From Actinomycetota bacterium (GTDB lineage Bacteria; Actinomycetota; Geothermincolia; Geothermincolales; RBG-13-55-18), in the NCBI GenBank assembly GCA_003598015.1, contig QZKE01000075.1, forward strand, positions 1 through 33,763: DNA of 33,763 bases, given 5' to 3'. The translations under genes and the position numbers were made by a program. Numbering within the stretch: the stretch's first letter is position 1; each line of letters begins with the position of its first letter. Below, one piece after another: positions 1 through 8,216 of the stretch. The notes below the pieces were generated by a model. That model saw nothing but the letters and a program-made list of their open reading frames with translations. It searched no databases and was not told the DNA's origin.

Positions 1-1
1 C

Positions 2-151
2 AACCTCGGCAAGTACGTAACCACCTACGACGTGTCCACCAAGGTGGTGGCGAGCGGAGGAGATATCATCTGCGAGCGGGCCATGTACTGGACGCCCCCT
101 GGCTCCAGCACGCGGGTGCTGGGGCATGACTCGGTAGGCTTCGACCCCTGA
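2..151 (+). CDS. C-terminal fragment of a probable secreted protein (cut by window edge)
   Basis: An open frame enters from the left edge and stops at TGA 149-151, giving 49 residues ending in HDSVGFDP. The fragment contains the segment VSTKVVASGGDIICERAMYW. From memory, this STKV...ERAMYW pattern recurs in the C-terminal beta-rich parts of large extracellular actinobacterial proteins; no search was possible. The start and the main domains lie outside the window. The next gene begins 40 bases downstream on the same strand with its own ribosome binding site. No function can be assigned from the fragment. Confidence 0.6.
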   Translation, partial: NLGKYVTTYDVSTKVVASGGDIICERAMYWTPPGSSTRVLGHDSVGFDP

Positions 152-191
152 AAAAGCACCCCGGCGGCCGCAGGAATCAAGGGAGGGAGAT

Positions 192-1013
192 ATGGATAGC
201 TACAGGGGCAAAACGGCGATCATAACCGGGGGAGCCTCGGGCATCGGGCGGGCCATCGCCGAGCAGGTGGCCATGCGGGGAGGCACCGTCATCCTTGCCG
301 ATCTCAACGCGGATCTGGCCGAGGAAACCGCCGCCGCGATCAGGGCCGGGGGCGGAGACGCCAGGGCCGCCCGCCTCGACGTCCGGGATCTCGAGGCGGT
401 GAGCAGACTCGTGCGGGATACCGCGGAGGAACGCGGGCGGCTAGATTTCGTCTTCAACAACGCGGGCGTCGCCATCGGAAGCGAAGCCCACGAGCACACC
501 CCTGACGCCTGGCACAAGGTGATCGATACCAATCTCTACGGCGTGATCAACGGCGTTGCCGCCGCCTATCCACTCATGGTCGAGCAGGGTTTCGGCCATA
601 TCGTCAACACCGCCTCCACGGCGGGCCTGATACCCGTTCCCGGAGAGATATCCTACGTGACCAGCAAACACGGTGTCGTGGGGCTATCCCTCGCGCTGCG
701 CATGGAGGGGGCATTGCACGGAGTGAAGGTCAGCGTGGTCTGCCCGGGGTTTATCCGGACACCCATCTACGACAACGCCGAGCTCATCAAACTGGACCGG
801 GAGGTCCTGCTGAGCATGCTGCCCAAGGGAACCTCCCCGCAGAAAGCCGCCCAGGTAATCCTGGAGGACGTGGAGAGAAACCGCGCGGTTATCATCCCAC
901 CGCGTCCGGCCAGGGTCCTGTGGTGGTTGAACAGGCTCTTCCCGTGGTTGACCTTCTGGATATTCAAAGGATTCGCCAGGTCGGCGCTGCGCAAGGCGAG
1001 GACCGTCCATTGA
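192..1013 (+). CDS. SDR family NAD(P)-dependent oxidoreductase
   Basis: A 273-residue classical short-chain dehydrogenase/reductase. The cofactor loop TGGASGIG is at residues 12-19 and NNAG at 89-92. The catalytic tetrad N114, S142, Y155 and K159 (YVTSK) is complete. D37 at the end of beta-2 suggests NAD(H) preference, which is inference. The motif PGFIRTPIY follows the active site. The last 50 residues carry a hydrophobic Trp-rich stretch (WWLNRLFPWLTFWIF), as in SDRs that act at or near membranes. ATG 192 follows a GGGAGGGAG ribosome binding site. The second SDR in this window (15027-15842) has every catalytic residue at the same position, so the two are probably related paralogs. The substrate is unknown. 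Confidence 0.9.
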   Translation: MDSYRGKTAIITGGASGIGRAIAEQVAMRGGTVILADLNADLAEETAAAIRAGGGDARAARLDVRDLEAVSRLVRDTAEERGRLDFVFNNAGVAIGSEAHEHTPDAWHKVIDTNLYGVINGVAAAYPLMVEQGFGHIVNTASTAGLIPVPGEISYVTSKHGVVGLSLALRMEGALHGVKVSVVCPGFIRTPIYDNAELIKLDREVLLSMLPKGTSPQKAAQVILEDVERNRAVIIPPRPARVLWWLNRLFPWLTFWIFKGFARSALRKARTVH

Positions 1014-1082
1014 CGATCCGCCCGTGAGCGCGCCGGCCTCCCCTGGCGCGACGTTCCCGCATCATCCCCGGGGTGCTGGCCC

Positions 1083-1805
1083 CTACTCCCCCTCCATGAT
1101 GCGGCGGACCTCCTGGGGGATCTCCAGCTCGGCGGAACCGGCCGAGCACTCCGGAACCGCCGCCACCAGGTTGGGCACCCTCTCGTAGGGGACGGTGACG
1201 AAAACCACGTCCGGCCCGTATTTCTGCATGCGCCGGGCGGTCCAGTCCCCGAAGGTGATGTTGGTGCGACCGGTGACGATGGGATAGGAGATGGCCGAGG
1301 AGCAGAGAGAGCCCGTCACCTCAATCTGTAGCGGTATGCCGTCCCAGTAGTGGTCGAGGAAGATGAGGCGGCAGGCCTGTTCCGCGTTGCAGAGAAAGAT
1401 CACGATGTCGGGGCGGACCTCCGCCGCGGCGACGGGGCCGACGAGGATGCGCTCGCTCAAACCCGTGGGCGGCTGCCCCGCCAGTGCCTGCATGCGGTGG
1501 AAACTGACGATGGAATGGGTCAGCTTCTCGCCGCGGGTGAGGAACCACTGCAGGCCGCGAGCCATGTCCCCCGAGGGCGGTTCACCCAGCCCGCAGTGCC
1601 AGGTGCCCCCTGGGCATGCGGAAGTCTCCTTGTCGATTACGAACGACTTCCCCCGCGCGGCCTGCTTCAGGGCGTTGCACAGCCATACGCGGTTGCGTTT
1701 CCCGGACTCGACTTCATCGTTGGTGAAGGTCACCGCCACCGGCTTGCTCTTTATCCCCAGCACCTCGATGAGCCCGTCCAGTTCGGTCTGCCATACCTTT
1801 TTCAT
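1083..1805 (-). CDS. DUF169 family protein
   Basis: A 240-residue protein recognised as DUF169 from its overall pattern: an N-terminal GIKSKPVAVTF strand followed by a cysteine-containing core. Visible conserved-looking residues are C43, C64 in ACPGG, and H70-C71 in WHCGLG. These could bind a metal or cofactor, but no biochemical role is established for the family. There is no signal peptide or membrane segment, so it is expected to be cytoplasmic. ATG 1805 follows a GGTGG-type ribosome binding site. The gene is transcribed divergently from the FAD oxidoreductase at 2033, and the 227-base gap holds a promoter candidate for each. It converges on the SDR gene ending at 1013. Confidence 0.85.
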   Translation of the reverse strand: MKKVWQTELDGLIEVLGIKSKPVAVTFTNDEVESGKRNRVWLCNALKQAARGKSFVIDKETSACPGGTWHCGLGEPPSGDMARGLQWFLTRGEKLTHSIVSFHRMQALAGQPPTGLSERILVGPVAAAEVRPDIVIFLCNAEQACRLIFLDHYWDGIPLQIEVTGSLCSSAISYPIVTGRTNITFGDWTARRMQKYGPDVVFVTVPYERVPNLVAAVPECSAGSAELEIPQEVRRIMEGE

Positions 1806-1870
1806 CGTCCCACCTCCACCTCAACACCCCTGGTCAGCGACAACAGCGGCATCTGTCTTATCCTAGGGAG

Positions 1871-1901
1871 ATTATATCCTATCCGTTTTTGCGATTCCCA
1901 A
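1871..1901 (-). promoter_or_regulatory. Candidate promoter of the DUF169 gene
   Basis: On the minus strand a perfect TATAAT lies at 1871-1876. The best upstream hexamer is TTGGGA at 1896-1901, 19 bases away, which is longer than ideal. The leader to the start at 1805 would be about 60 bases. The -10 is convincing and the -35 is weak. Confidence 0.4.
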
Positions 1902-1935
1902 CCAGGATCTCACGCTCAGGCCAGGGAGCCTGGGC

Positions 1936-1964
1936 CTGACACTTCTAGGAGAAGAACATACAAT
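1936..1964 (+). promoter_or_regulatory. Candidate sigma-70-type promoter of the FAD oxidoreductase gene
   Basis: CTGACA at 1936-1941 and TACAAT at 1959-1964 are separated by exactly 17 bases, and each hexamer matches consensus at 5 of 6 positions. Transcription would start near 1971, leaving a leader of about 60 bases before GTG 2033. Confidence 0.6.
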
Positions 1965-2032
1965 AGTATCACCGCTATGGGAAAAGGCGTGAGGCACAGG
2001 GCCTCACCGGAGCGGGAGAGGGGGAGCCGCTC

Positions 2033-3679
2033 GTGATCATCGACAGGGCATACAAGGAACTCGAGGAAACGCTTGGCCGGGATAACGTATCCCGGGAACC
2101 GGCGGTGCTGGACGGCTATGCCTGGCAGCCTTCCTTCAACACCGATCCTGATATCTGGGTGCCGCGCCCCGCCGCCGTGGCCCTCCCTTCCTCCACCGCG
2201 GAGGTACAGGCAGTGGTGAAGACGTGCAACCGTCACGGGCTCAAGTTCAAGGCTTTCAGCACCGGATGGGGAGCCCACGGTGGGCCGACGGTGGGCGGCG
2301 TCGTGCAGATCGACCTGAGGCGCATGAACCGCATCCTGGAGATAGACGAGAGGAACATGTACGCGGTGGTCGAGCCCTACGTCTCCGGCGCCCAACTCCA
2401 GGCGGAGGCCATGAAACTCGGGCTCAACACGCACATCATCGGCGCCGGGCCGGCATGCTCGCCGCTGGCCAGCGCCACGGCCTGCTGGGGAGTGGGGTGG
2501 GACGGCCAGTACATGAGCTACAGCCCGCGCAACCTCCTGGGAGTGGAATGGGTGCTGCCCGACGGCGAGGTCCTGAGCCTGGGAGCCCTCGGCTCGGGCG
2601 CGGGGTGGTTCAGCGGGGACGGCCCCGGTCCCTCCCTGCGCGGGATCATGCGGGGGTATGTGGGGGCCATGGGGGGCAACGGTGTATACACCGGGTGCGC
2701 GCTGAAGCTCTTCCACTGGCCGGGACCGCCCGCAAGCGAAGGAAGCGGAATGCTACTGGATTACGCCGCGCGGGTGCCGGAGGAGCTCAGGTTCCACATG
2801 TGTTTCTTCCCCGACAAGACGGCGTTCGCCGACGCCGGCTACAAACTGGGCGAGGCGGAGATCGGATACGTGGTCACCAAGGCGTCTACCGCGGGTTATC
2901 TCCTCAATCTCCTGCCCCATCTCCTGAAGAGACTCAAGGGCAGGCATGCCCTGAGAACGCTCTTGAGGGATACCTTCAAATACCTGTTTATGGTGGTTCT
3001 GGCCAGCGATTCCCCCGCGGAGATGCTCTACCAGGAGCGCGTGCTCACGGACGTGCTGCGCGAGTGCGGGGGCCTGGGGATGGAGCTGTTCCACGGCGTC
3101 CCCGCCCTGGGGTCCATGTTCTGGTTGAATTTCCTGCGCGTGACCATCATCCCCCTCATCTACCGGCCGGGGGGTCAGTTCTCCACCGGCTGGCCCAAGG
3201 ATGAGACCTGGGACGAGTTGGTCGATTACGCGGAGTTCAGCCAGAAGACCAAGGAGGAGTGGATAGGGAGGGGCGGCATCCTGGACGACATGGGCGATTG
3301 CGCCTGGATGACCCTCTACGAGAACAGCGCCTACGCCCACTGCGAGGAGATCTTCGCCTACGACCCCCGCAACCGCACGCACACCGAGGCCATAAACCCC
3401 CTGAGTGTGGACTTCGCCATAACCGCCATCGAGCAGTGCATGGAGCAGGGGTTCAACTTCGACCCGCGCATGCGCAAGCTCTTCAGCCCCATGCAGGGCA
3501 ACTACAACCACTGGCAGTGCATGATCCGGAGTGCCCTCGATCCCGGTGAAGCCGCCGATGCGGGATTCTATACGGGTGAGGAGGATTTCGACCTCTCTGC
3601 CGTGGAGGAGAGCAAACTCTCCAGGCTGCTCGCGTTGATACGGGAGAGGACCTGGTCGGATCCCCCACCGCCCCTTTAA
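2033..3679 (+). CDS. FAD-binding (PCMH/VAO-type) oxidoreductase
   Basis: A 548-residue flavoprotein of the FAD_binding_4 (PCMH) superfamily. The N-terminal half shows the family pattern. VPRPAAVALPSSTAEVQAVV is the first FAD-domain strand and helix, followed by FSTGWGAHGGPTVGGVVQIDL around the pyrophosphate loop. ACSPLASATACWGVGWDG and GVEWVLPDGEVLSLG form the second half of the FAD domain. The C-terminal half would be the substrate-binding cap. This superfamily includes vanillyl-alcohol oxidase, 4-cresol dehydrogenase, alkyl-DHAP synthase and glycolate oxidase. The sequence alone does not say which oxidation occurs or which electron acceptor is used. No signal peptide is visible. GTG 2033 follows a GAGAGGGGGAG ribosome binding site, and a good promoter lies at 1936-1964. 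The two-CxxC protein gene follows 95 bases downstream. Confidence 0.85.
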   Translation: MIIDRAYKELEETLGRDNVSREPAVLDGYAWQPSFNTDPDIWVPRPAAVALPSSTAEVQAVVKTCNRHGLKFKAFSTGWGAHGGPTVGGVVQIDLRRMNRILEIDERNMYAVVEPYVSGAQLQAEAMKLGLNTHIIGAGPACSPLASATACWGVGWDGQYMSYSPRNLLGVEWVLPDGEVLSLGALGSGAGWFSGDGPGPSLRGIMRGYVGAMGGNGVYTGCALKLFHWPGPPASEGSGMLLDYAARVPEELRFHMCFFPDKTAFADAGYKLGEAEIGYVVTKASTAGYLLNLLPHLLKRLKGRHALRTLLRDTFKYLFMVVLASDSPAEMLYQERVLTDVLRECGGLGMELFHGVPALGSMFWLNFLRVTIIPLIYRPGGQFSTGWPKDETWDELVDYAEFSQKTKEEWIGRGGILDDMGDCAWMTLYENSAYAHCEEIFAYDPRNRTHTEAINPLSVDFAITAIEQCMEQGFNFDPRMRKLFSPMQGNYNHWQCMIRSALDPGEAADAGFYTGEEDFDLSAVEESKLSRLLALIRERTWSDPPPPL

Positions 3680-3774
3680 TTGCCCGTGCGGGCAGCGCTG
3701 GCTAAGACATCTCCTCCGCCTTACCGAAAATAAAGTATGGGGCGTGCTGCAGACCTCGTTGATGGGAGGGGACC

Positions 3775-4812
3775 ATGCTCGAGTGCAGGGGCTGCGGGGT
3801 ATCCAGGCTGTTCAGTCTCAGCAACAGATGGACGGACGACGGCATCCTGCTCTCCATGCCCCGGGGACTCGCCCGCCTGATCGTGATGGAGCGCGAACAC
3901 ATGGTGGAGATCTTCCAGGGCATCGAGGAGAAGCTGGGGCTTTCAATTGACATGATCATAATCGAGGCGAAGCGCAAGGACGCCTACGTCTACGTCCAGG
4001 ATATAATACCGCCTCTTCTGGGAAGGCTGCTGCACATCCCCTTGCTTAGACGGTTCGCCTACTACGCCATGGTCATGCAGGCCTCCCTCATCGGGCTGGG
4101 AAAGGTCAAGTTGCTGGAGCACCGCAGGGGGGAGAGGCTGGTAGGCAGGATACACCCCGTATATTACCACGCCCTCTTTTGCGGCGACGCCTGGGGCGCC
4201 TTCGAGAACTTCGAGGGCCTCAGTGGCGAGATGTCGTTCGCGTTCTTCGGAAAAGACCTCTTCATAAACATCCAGGCTGCGCAGGACGCGCAGGTGGAGG
4301 AGAGGCTGCTGCTGCGGGAGCTGCCAACCATTGTCGCCCCTGCGGGCTATGAGCGATGCCGGGTCTGCGGCCTGCCCATTGAACTCTCCAACTTCAGGTG
4401 GGAGCCGGAGACGGGGAGGATACTGGATAGCAGGACGGGAGAGTGGCTCTTCATGCAGGGTACTCGCGCCCTCGACGCCGTTTGCAGGGAACTGGAGTAC
4501 GAGCTGGGCGAGGAGATACCCCGACTGGTCTCGGAATTGACCTGGAAGTTCTTCCGCCGCATGAAAGTCGAGCATCCCGAGTTTTTCACAGATCTCACCT
4601 TCATGAAGGTGCGGGGGATAGGGGTCCCCGAAAACGAGACCCCCACGCCCGAGGAGCTGCGGGAAGGCGTGAACATCCGCAACGGCTTCAACGGGCCCAT
4701 TCTTGCCGGCATGGTCGCGGCCGTCTGCGGCGGCGAAGATGCGAAATGGGATTGGGATACTCCCTCCCCGGGGATCATCAAGGTTAGGGTCGGCAATAGT
4801 GCCGGTACTTGA
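3775..4812 (+). CDS. Unrecognised protein with two CxxC motifs (family copy 1)
   Basis: A 345-residue protein that I cannot place in a named family. It has a CxxC pair at the extreme N-terminus (C4, C7) and a second at C195/C198 (RCRVCGLP). The four cysteines could form one zinc site or two half-sites. The middle is predicted to be mixed alpha/beta, with no membrane segment or signal peptide. It is a clear relative of the protein at 20547-21629: both CxxC pairs occur at nearly the same positions, and both share RW-D-GI after the first pair, YAM-x2-Q near residue 100, and a W-x-P-x2-G-x-I block after the second pair. ATG 3775 follows GGGAGGGG. It sits between the FAD oxidoreductase and the AAA+/VWA pair on the same strand. 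A ligand-sensing domain such as V4R is possible but not shown. Confidence 0.75.
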   Translation: MLECRGCGVSRLFSLSNRWTDDGILLSMPRGLARLIVMEREHMVEIFQGIEEKLGLSIDMIIIEAKRKDAYVYVQDIIPPLLGRLLHIPLLRRFAYYAMVMQASLIGLGKVKLLEHRRGERLVGRIHPVYYHALFCGDAWGAFENFEGLSGEMSFAFFGKDLFINIQAAQDAQVEERLLLRELPTIVAPAGYERCRVCGLPIELSNFRWEPETGRILDSRTGEWLFMQGTRALDAVCRELEYELGEEIPRLVSELTWKFFRRMKVEHPEFFTDLTFMKVRGIGVPENETPTPEELREGVNIRNGFNGPILAGMVAAVCGGEDAKWDWDTPSPGIIKVRVGNSAGT

Positions 4813-4979
4813 TCCCCCACTCTCCGGTGATTCGTGCCAGTAGAAACCTCTTCCTGCATACATATCTGCGTTGCCCGGACGGGTTTTCCCTCCATCTCTG
4901 CTAGAATAACCATTGACGATAACATCGCAGGCCATACGGGACCGGGCCGGGCGACGGCCGGCAGTTATGGGTGGTGGAC

Positions 4980-5828
4980 ATGGAAGAAAGCACCCGGGTA
5001 GCCAGGGAGATATCCTACGAGGAGCACGTCTTCGAGGAGGAGCCCTTCTATATCCCGGTGGGCGACGAAGTGGAGACGTTCCGCGCCGCCTACCGCGCCA
5101 GCCTGCCCGTAAACCTCAAGGGCCCCACCGGCTGCGGCAAGACGCGCTTCCTCGAGTACATGTCCTGGCTCCTGGGCAGGGAAGGCGGCTTCGATCTTCC
5201 CCTCATCACCGTCGCCTGCCACGAGGACCTGACCGCCGGCGACCTGGTGGGGCGCTACCTGCTACGCGGGGACGAGACGTTCTGGGTGGACGGCCCCCTG
5301 ACCGCCGCGGTGAAGGCGGGGGCCATCTGTTACCTGGACGAGGTGGTGGAGGCGCGCAAGGACACCATGGTGCTCATCCACCCCCTGGCCGACCACCGGC
5401 GCATCCTGCCGCTGGAGAAGAAGGGGGGCTTCATCCGCGCGCATCCCCGCTTCCTGCTGGTGGTATCCTACAACCCCGGCTATCAGAGCATGCTCAAGGA
5501 CCTCAAGATAAGCACCCGTCAGCGCTTTGCGGCCATCGACTTCGACTACCCCGAACGCGCGCTGGAAGCGCGCATCATCGCGGGCGAGGGCGGCGTGAGC
5601 GAAGAGCTGGCGCGGCAACTCGCCCTGCTGGGGGAGAAAGCGCGCAACCTGGGCGAGAAGGAACTGGAGGAGGGACCGTCCACGCGGCTGCTCATCTACG
5701 CCGCCAGGCTCATCGGGCAGGGTGTCGGGGCAAGGCGCGCCTGCGAGACGGCCATCGTCTCCGCGGTCTCCGACGACCCGGTGATGCAGCAGGCCATGCG
5801 CGACCTGGTGGCCGCCGTCTTTCCCTGA
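4980..5828 (+). CDS. MoxR-type AAA+ ATPase (CbbQ/NirQ/NorQ subfamily)
   Basis: A 282-residue AAA+ ATPase. Walker A is GPTGCGKT at residues 48-55 and Walker B is CYLDE at 117-121. A sensor-1-like asparagine lies in [11 protein letters not shown], and an arginine follows in LKISTRQRF. The small size and the pattern of these motifs match CbbQ/NirQ/NorQ. Those ATPases form rings with a VWA partner (CbbO/NorD) and remodel or insert metal into a client enzyme such as Rubisco or nitric oxide reductase. The VWA partner gene starts 24 bases downstream, so the pair is co-transcribed. ATG 4980 was chosen because GGTGG lies 5 bases before it; GTG 4971 is an in-frame alternative. No Rubisco or Nor gene is nearby, so the client here is unknown. 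Confidence 0.88.
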   Translation: MEESTRVAREISYEEHVFEEEPFYIPVGDEVETFRAAYRASLPVNLKGPTGCGKTRFLEYMSWLLGREGGFDLPLITVACHEDLTAGDLVGRYLLRGDETFWVDGPLTAAVKAGAICYLDEVVEARKDTMVLIHPLADHRRILPLEKKGGFIRAHPRFLLVVSYNPGYQSMLKDLKISTRQRFAAIDFDYPERALEARIIAGEGGVSEELARQLALLGEKARNLGEKELEEGPSTRLLIYAARLIGQGVGARRACETAIVSAVSDDPVMQQAMRDLVAAVFP

Positions 5829-5852
5829 TACGGCGAGTGCTGGAGGTACGTC

Positions 5853-7856
5853 GTGACCTCATCCCTGAACATATCCATCTACATGTGCTCCCTGCTGGAC
5901 GAGGCAACCGGGGGCGAGGCGGGCAGCGCCGCGGTCACCCTGGAGGAGGCGCGGGCGTCTTTCTCCCTCTTCGGCAAGGGCCTGAGCGAGAAGTACCTGC
6001 AGGCGAAGCCCCTGGGGGACGCTCCCGCCATACTGGCCAACCCGCGCCGGCCCTTCCCCTTCAGCAACGGCAGGGAGGTTTATCTCCCGCCCTACCTGGA
6101 CGTCTTCGCTTCCCGCGAGGAGAACTGGAGGGTATTCCGCCTCTATACCTCGGTGCAGGCGGGGCAGTGGGAGGCGGGGACCTTCGACCGGCCGCGCGCG
6201 GACGAAGCCGCCGCGCGGCATGGACGGCAGGCCTGGATGGGCAGGAAGGAACCCCTGGCTTTTCTCCGCTACTATCTGGGTAATTTTCCCATGCCTTTCC
6301 TGGCCGCGGATATCTTCATCGCCCTGGAGACGGCGCGCGTATCCTCCGCCCTGGCCGGACGTTTCGCCGGCCTGGCAAACGATATGGCCTGGTTCCTCGC
6401 CCGCCTGGGGCCGAATATCGAGCCCGTGGACTACCGCACCACGCTCTGGAACGTCTTCTTCGACCTCCTCGCTCCCCTCGCGGGCGGCCGGACGCAGGGC
6501 GGTTACCCCCGCGAGGTCATGAACGCCGCCGCGGCGGTCACCGCTCCCGGCGCCGCGGTCAAGGACAGCCTGGACGCGACCCTGGCCATCTACGCCATCC
6601 TGGAGGCCATGCTCAAGGCCACCCTCGTACCCGAGGAGCGGCTCCTGCTGGAGGGCGCGGACGACTTCTTTACCGACACCATGCCCGGCCTGCGCGGGAA
6701 CCGGGCTACCCGCTTCGGCAGGGAAGAGTCGGAAGACGCCGAACTCGTTCCCCCCGAGCTGGCGGAGGCCCTCAACCTCGATTTCTACTCCTACCTCCTG
6801 CCCGCCGGTGTCGGCGAGTTCCTGGTGGAGGATGCCCTGGGGAAGCAGTTGGAGCGGGAGAGCCCCCGGGGAGCCGGCCGCAGGACCAAAGACGAGGCGG
6901 AGGAGAAAGCCGCAGGGGAAGAAAGCGGCGTCGAGGAGCAACGCCTCCTCTACCCGGAATGGGACTACCTCGCCGCGGGTTACCGGCGCGACTGGGCGAC
7001 CCTCTACGGGCTGAGGGCCGAGGAGGGAAGCGCGCTGGCCGCCCAGCGCCTGCTGGCAGAATGGGACGACCTGGTGCGCGAGGTGACGCGGCAGTTCCGC
7101 ATGCTGCGGCTGCAGGAGCGCACCTGGAGGAAACGGCTGGAGTGGGGGGAGGAGATCGACATCTCCGAGGCGGTGGAGCGCCAGGTGGAACTGCGCTGCG
7201 GCCTCCCCCCCACCGAGAAAGTGTACATGGAGAAGCGGCGCGTAACCCGCGAGGTCAGCGCCCTTTTCCTCCTCGACCTCTCCGCCTCCACCTCCTCCGA
7301 GATCACCGAGGGCAGCCACACGGGAGAGACGGTACTGCAGGTGCTGGTAGCCAGCGTGGCCATCATGGCCCGGGCGCTGGAGCAGTTGGGCGACCGCTAC
7401 GGCATCTACGGCTTCTCGGGATACGGCAGGAAGAGGGTGGAGTTCCTGCGCATCAAGTCGTTCGACGAGCCCCTGGGCGACGCGGTGTGGCAGCGGCTGG
7501 GCGGCCTCAAGCCCCTGAAGAGCACGCGTATGGGAACGGCGGTGCGCCATGCCCATCACCTGCTCAACGCCGAGCTGTCCTCCCTCAAGATGATGCTGCT
7601 GCTCTCGGACGGCTACCCCCAGGACTTCGACTACGGTGAGGACCGCACCGATCGCGAGTACGGCCTGCGCGACACCGCCCGGGCCCTGCGCGAGGCGGAG
7701 GCCGATCACATCATACCCTTCAACCTCACCGTGGACGCCGCCGGCCACGACTACCTGCGCCGCATGTGCCCGCCCCACGGCTACCTGGTGCTCAAGAGCG
7801 TGGAGGACCTGCCGGCCGAGCTGCCCAAGGTATATCTCAAGTTGCGGGGGAGCTAG
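5853..7856 (+). CDS. VWA-domain protein, CbbO/NorD-like
   Basis: A 667-residue protein whose C-terminal third is a von Willebrand factor A domain. The MIDAS motif DLSAS is at residues 475-479, and the strand MMLLLSDGYPQDF carries the later metal-site aspartate. The N-terminal two thirds are helical, with an acidic, lysine-rich linker around 345-370, as in CbbO and NorD. In those systems the VWA protein binds the AAA+ ring and recruits the client enzyme. GTG 5853 follows GGAGG at the expected distance, and the AAA+ gene ends 24 bases upstream. The TAG stop (7854-7856) is the first three bases of the inverted-repeat element that follows, so insertion of that element may have shaped the C-terminus (LKLRGS). 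Confidence 0.87.
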   Translation: MTSSLNISIYMCSLLDEATGGEAGSAAVTLEEARASFSLFGKGLSEKYLQAKPLGDAPAILANPRRPFPFSNGREVYLPPYLDVFASREENWRVFRLYTSVQAGQWEAGTFDRPRADEAAARHGRQAWMGRKEPLAFLRYYLGNFPMPFLAADIFIALETARVSSALAGRFAGLANDMAWFLARLGPNIEPVDYRTTLWNVFFDLLAPLAGGRTQGGYPREVMNAAAAVTAPGAAVKDSLDATLAIYAILEAMLKATLVPEERLLLEGADDFFTDTMPGLRGNRATRFGREESEDAELVPPELAEALNLDFYSYLLPAGVGEFLVEDALGKQLERESPRGAGRRTKDEAEEKAAGEESGVEEQRLLYPEWDYLAAGYRRDWATLYGLRAEEGSALAAQRLLAEWDDLVREVTRQFRMLRLQERTWRKRLEWGEEIDISEAVERQVELRCGLPPTEKVYMEKRRVTREVSALFLLDLSASTSSEITEGSHTGETVLQVLVASVAIMARALEQLGDRYGIYGFSGYGRKRVEFLRIKSFDEPLGDAVWQRLGGLKPLKSTRMGTAVRHAHHLLNAELSSLKMMLLLSDGYPQDFDYGEDRTDREYGLRDTARALREAEADHIIPFNLTVDAAGHDYLRRMCPPHGYLVLKSVEDLPAELPKVYLKLRGS

Positions 7857-8216
7857 GGGTCAGGTCTTGTTTTTTGGTTCTTCTCCAAAAAGTGTGGGTA
7901 GTTATGCCTCAGGCATAGGGGTCGGGCCTGGATTTATGCCTGAGCAGGCCAAGGTGTAAGGAGGATCGGTGAAGTCCATCCTCTTCAAAGCACCTGTGTA
8001 TAGATGCAATCCATCAGGCTCAGGCATAAATCCAGGCCCGACCCCTATGCCTGACTCGACCACTTCCATGATCTCTTACCCACACTTTTTGGATAAGAAC
8101 CTGTTTTTTGCATACTATAGTATGTTTTCCTCACCGAACCAGCCGGGTATTAAGCAAATGAAGCAAAAACTCATCATTACATACCGTGGTATGCAAAAAA
8201 CAAGACCTGACCCCTA
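7854..8216. repeat. Nested inverted-repeat (REP/MITE-like) element between convergent genes
   Basis: The 363-base element has three nested pairs of arms. The outer pair 7854-7876 / 8194-8216 is 23 bases and perfect, beginning TAGGGGTCAGGTCTTG. The middle pair 7877-7900 / 8077-8100 is 24 bases with one mismatch. The inner pair 7909-7945 / 8018-8054 is 37 bases and perfect. The perfect palindrome CATACTATAGTATG is at 8111-8124, and the hairpin CATACC-GT-GGTATG at 8180-8193 sits directly against the right outer arm. The unpaired centre is 7946-8017. A GGGGTCAGGTCTTG end with an adjacent GCATAC hairpin resembles, from memory, REP elements moved by IS200-like RAYT transposases. No transposase is encoded here. 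The AT-rich arms contrast with the GC-rich flanks. Confidence 0.85.

Noticed and set aside
1029-1050. Hairpin CGCGCC/GGCGCG between the convergent SDR and DUF169 genes as a terminator
   Set aside because: It has only a 6-base stem with a 10-base loop and no T-tract on either side; such GC stems are common in this composition.
3681-3694. Hairpin TGCCCGTGCGGGCA after the FAD oxidoreductase stop as a terminator
   Set aside because: The stem is very short and no T-run follows; the next gene may be read through.
5859-7778. Long open frame of 639 codons antisense to the VWA protein gene
   Set aside because: It is the mirror of a GC-rich coding frame; the plus-strand frame has the MIDAS motif, a ribosome binding site and an operon partner.
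7854-8216. CRISPR array
   Set aside because: The repeats are inverted and nested, not direct and evenly spaced, and no cas genes are present.
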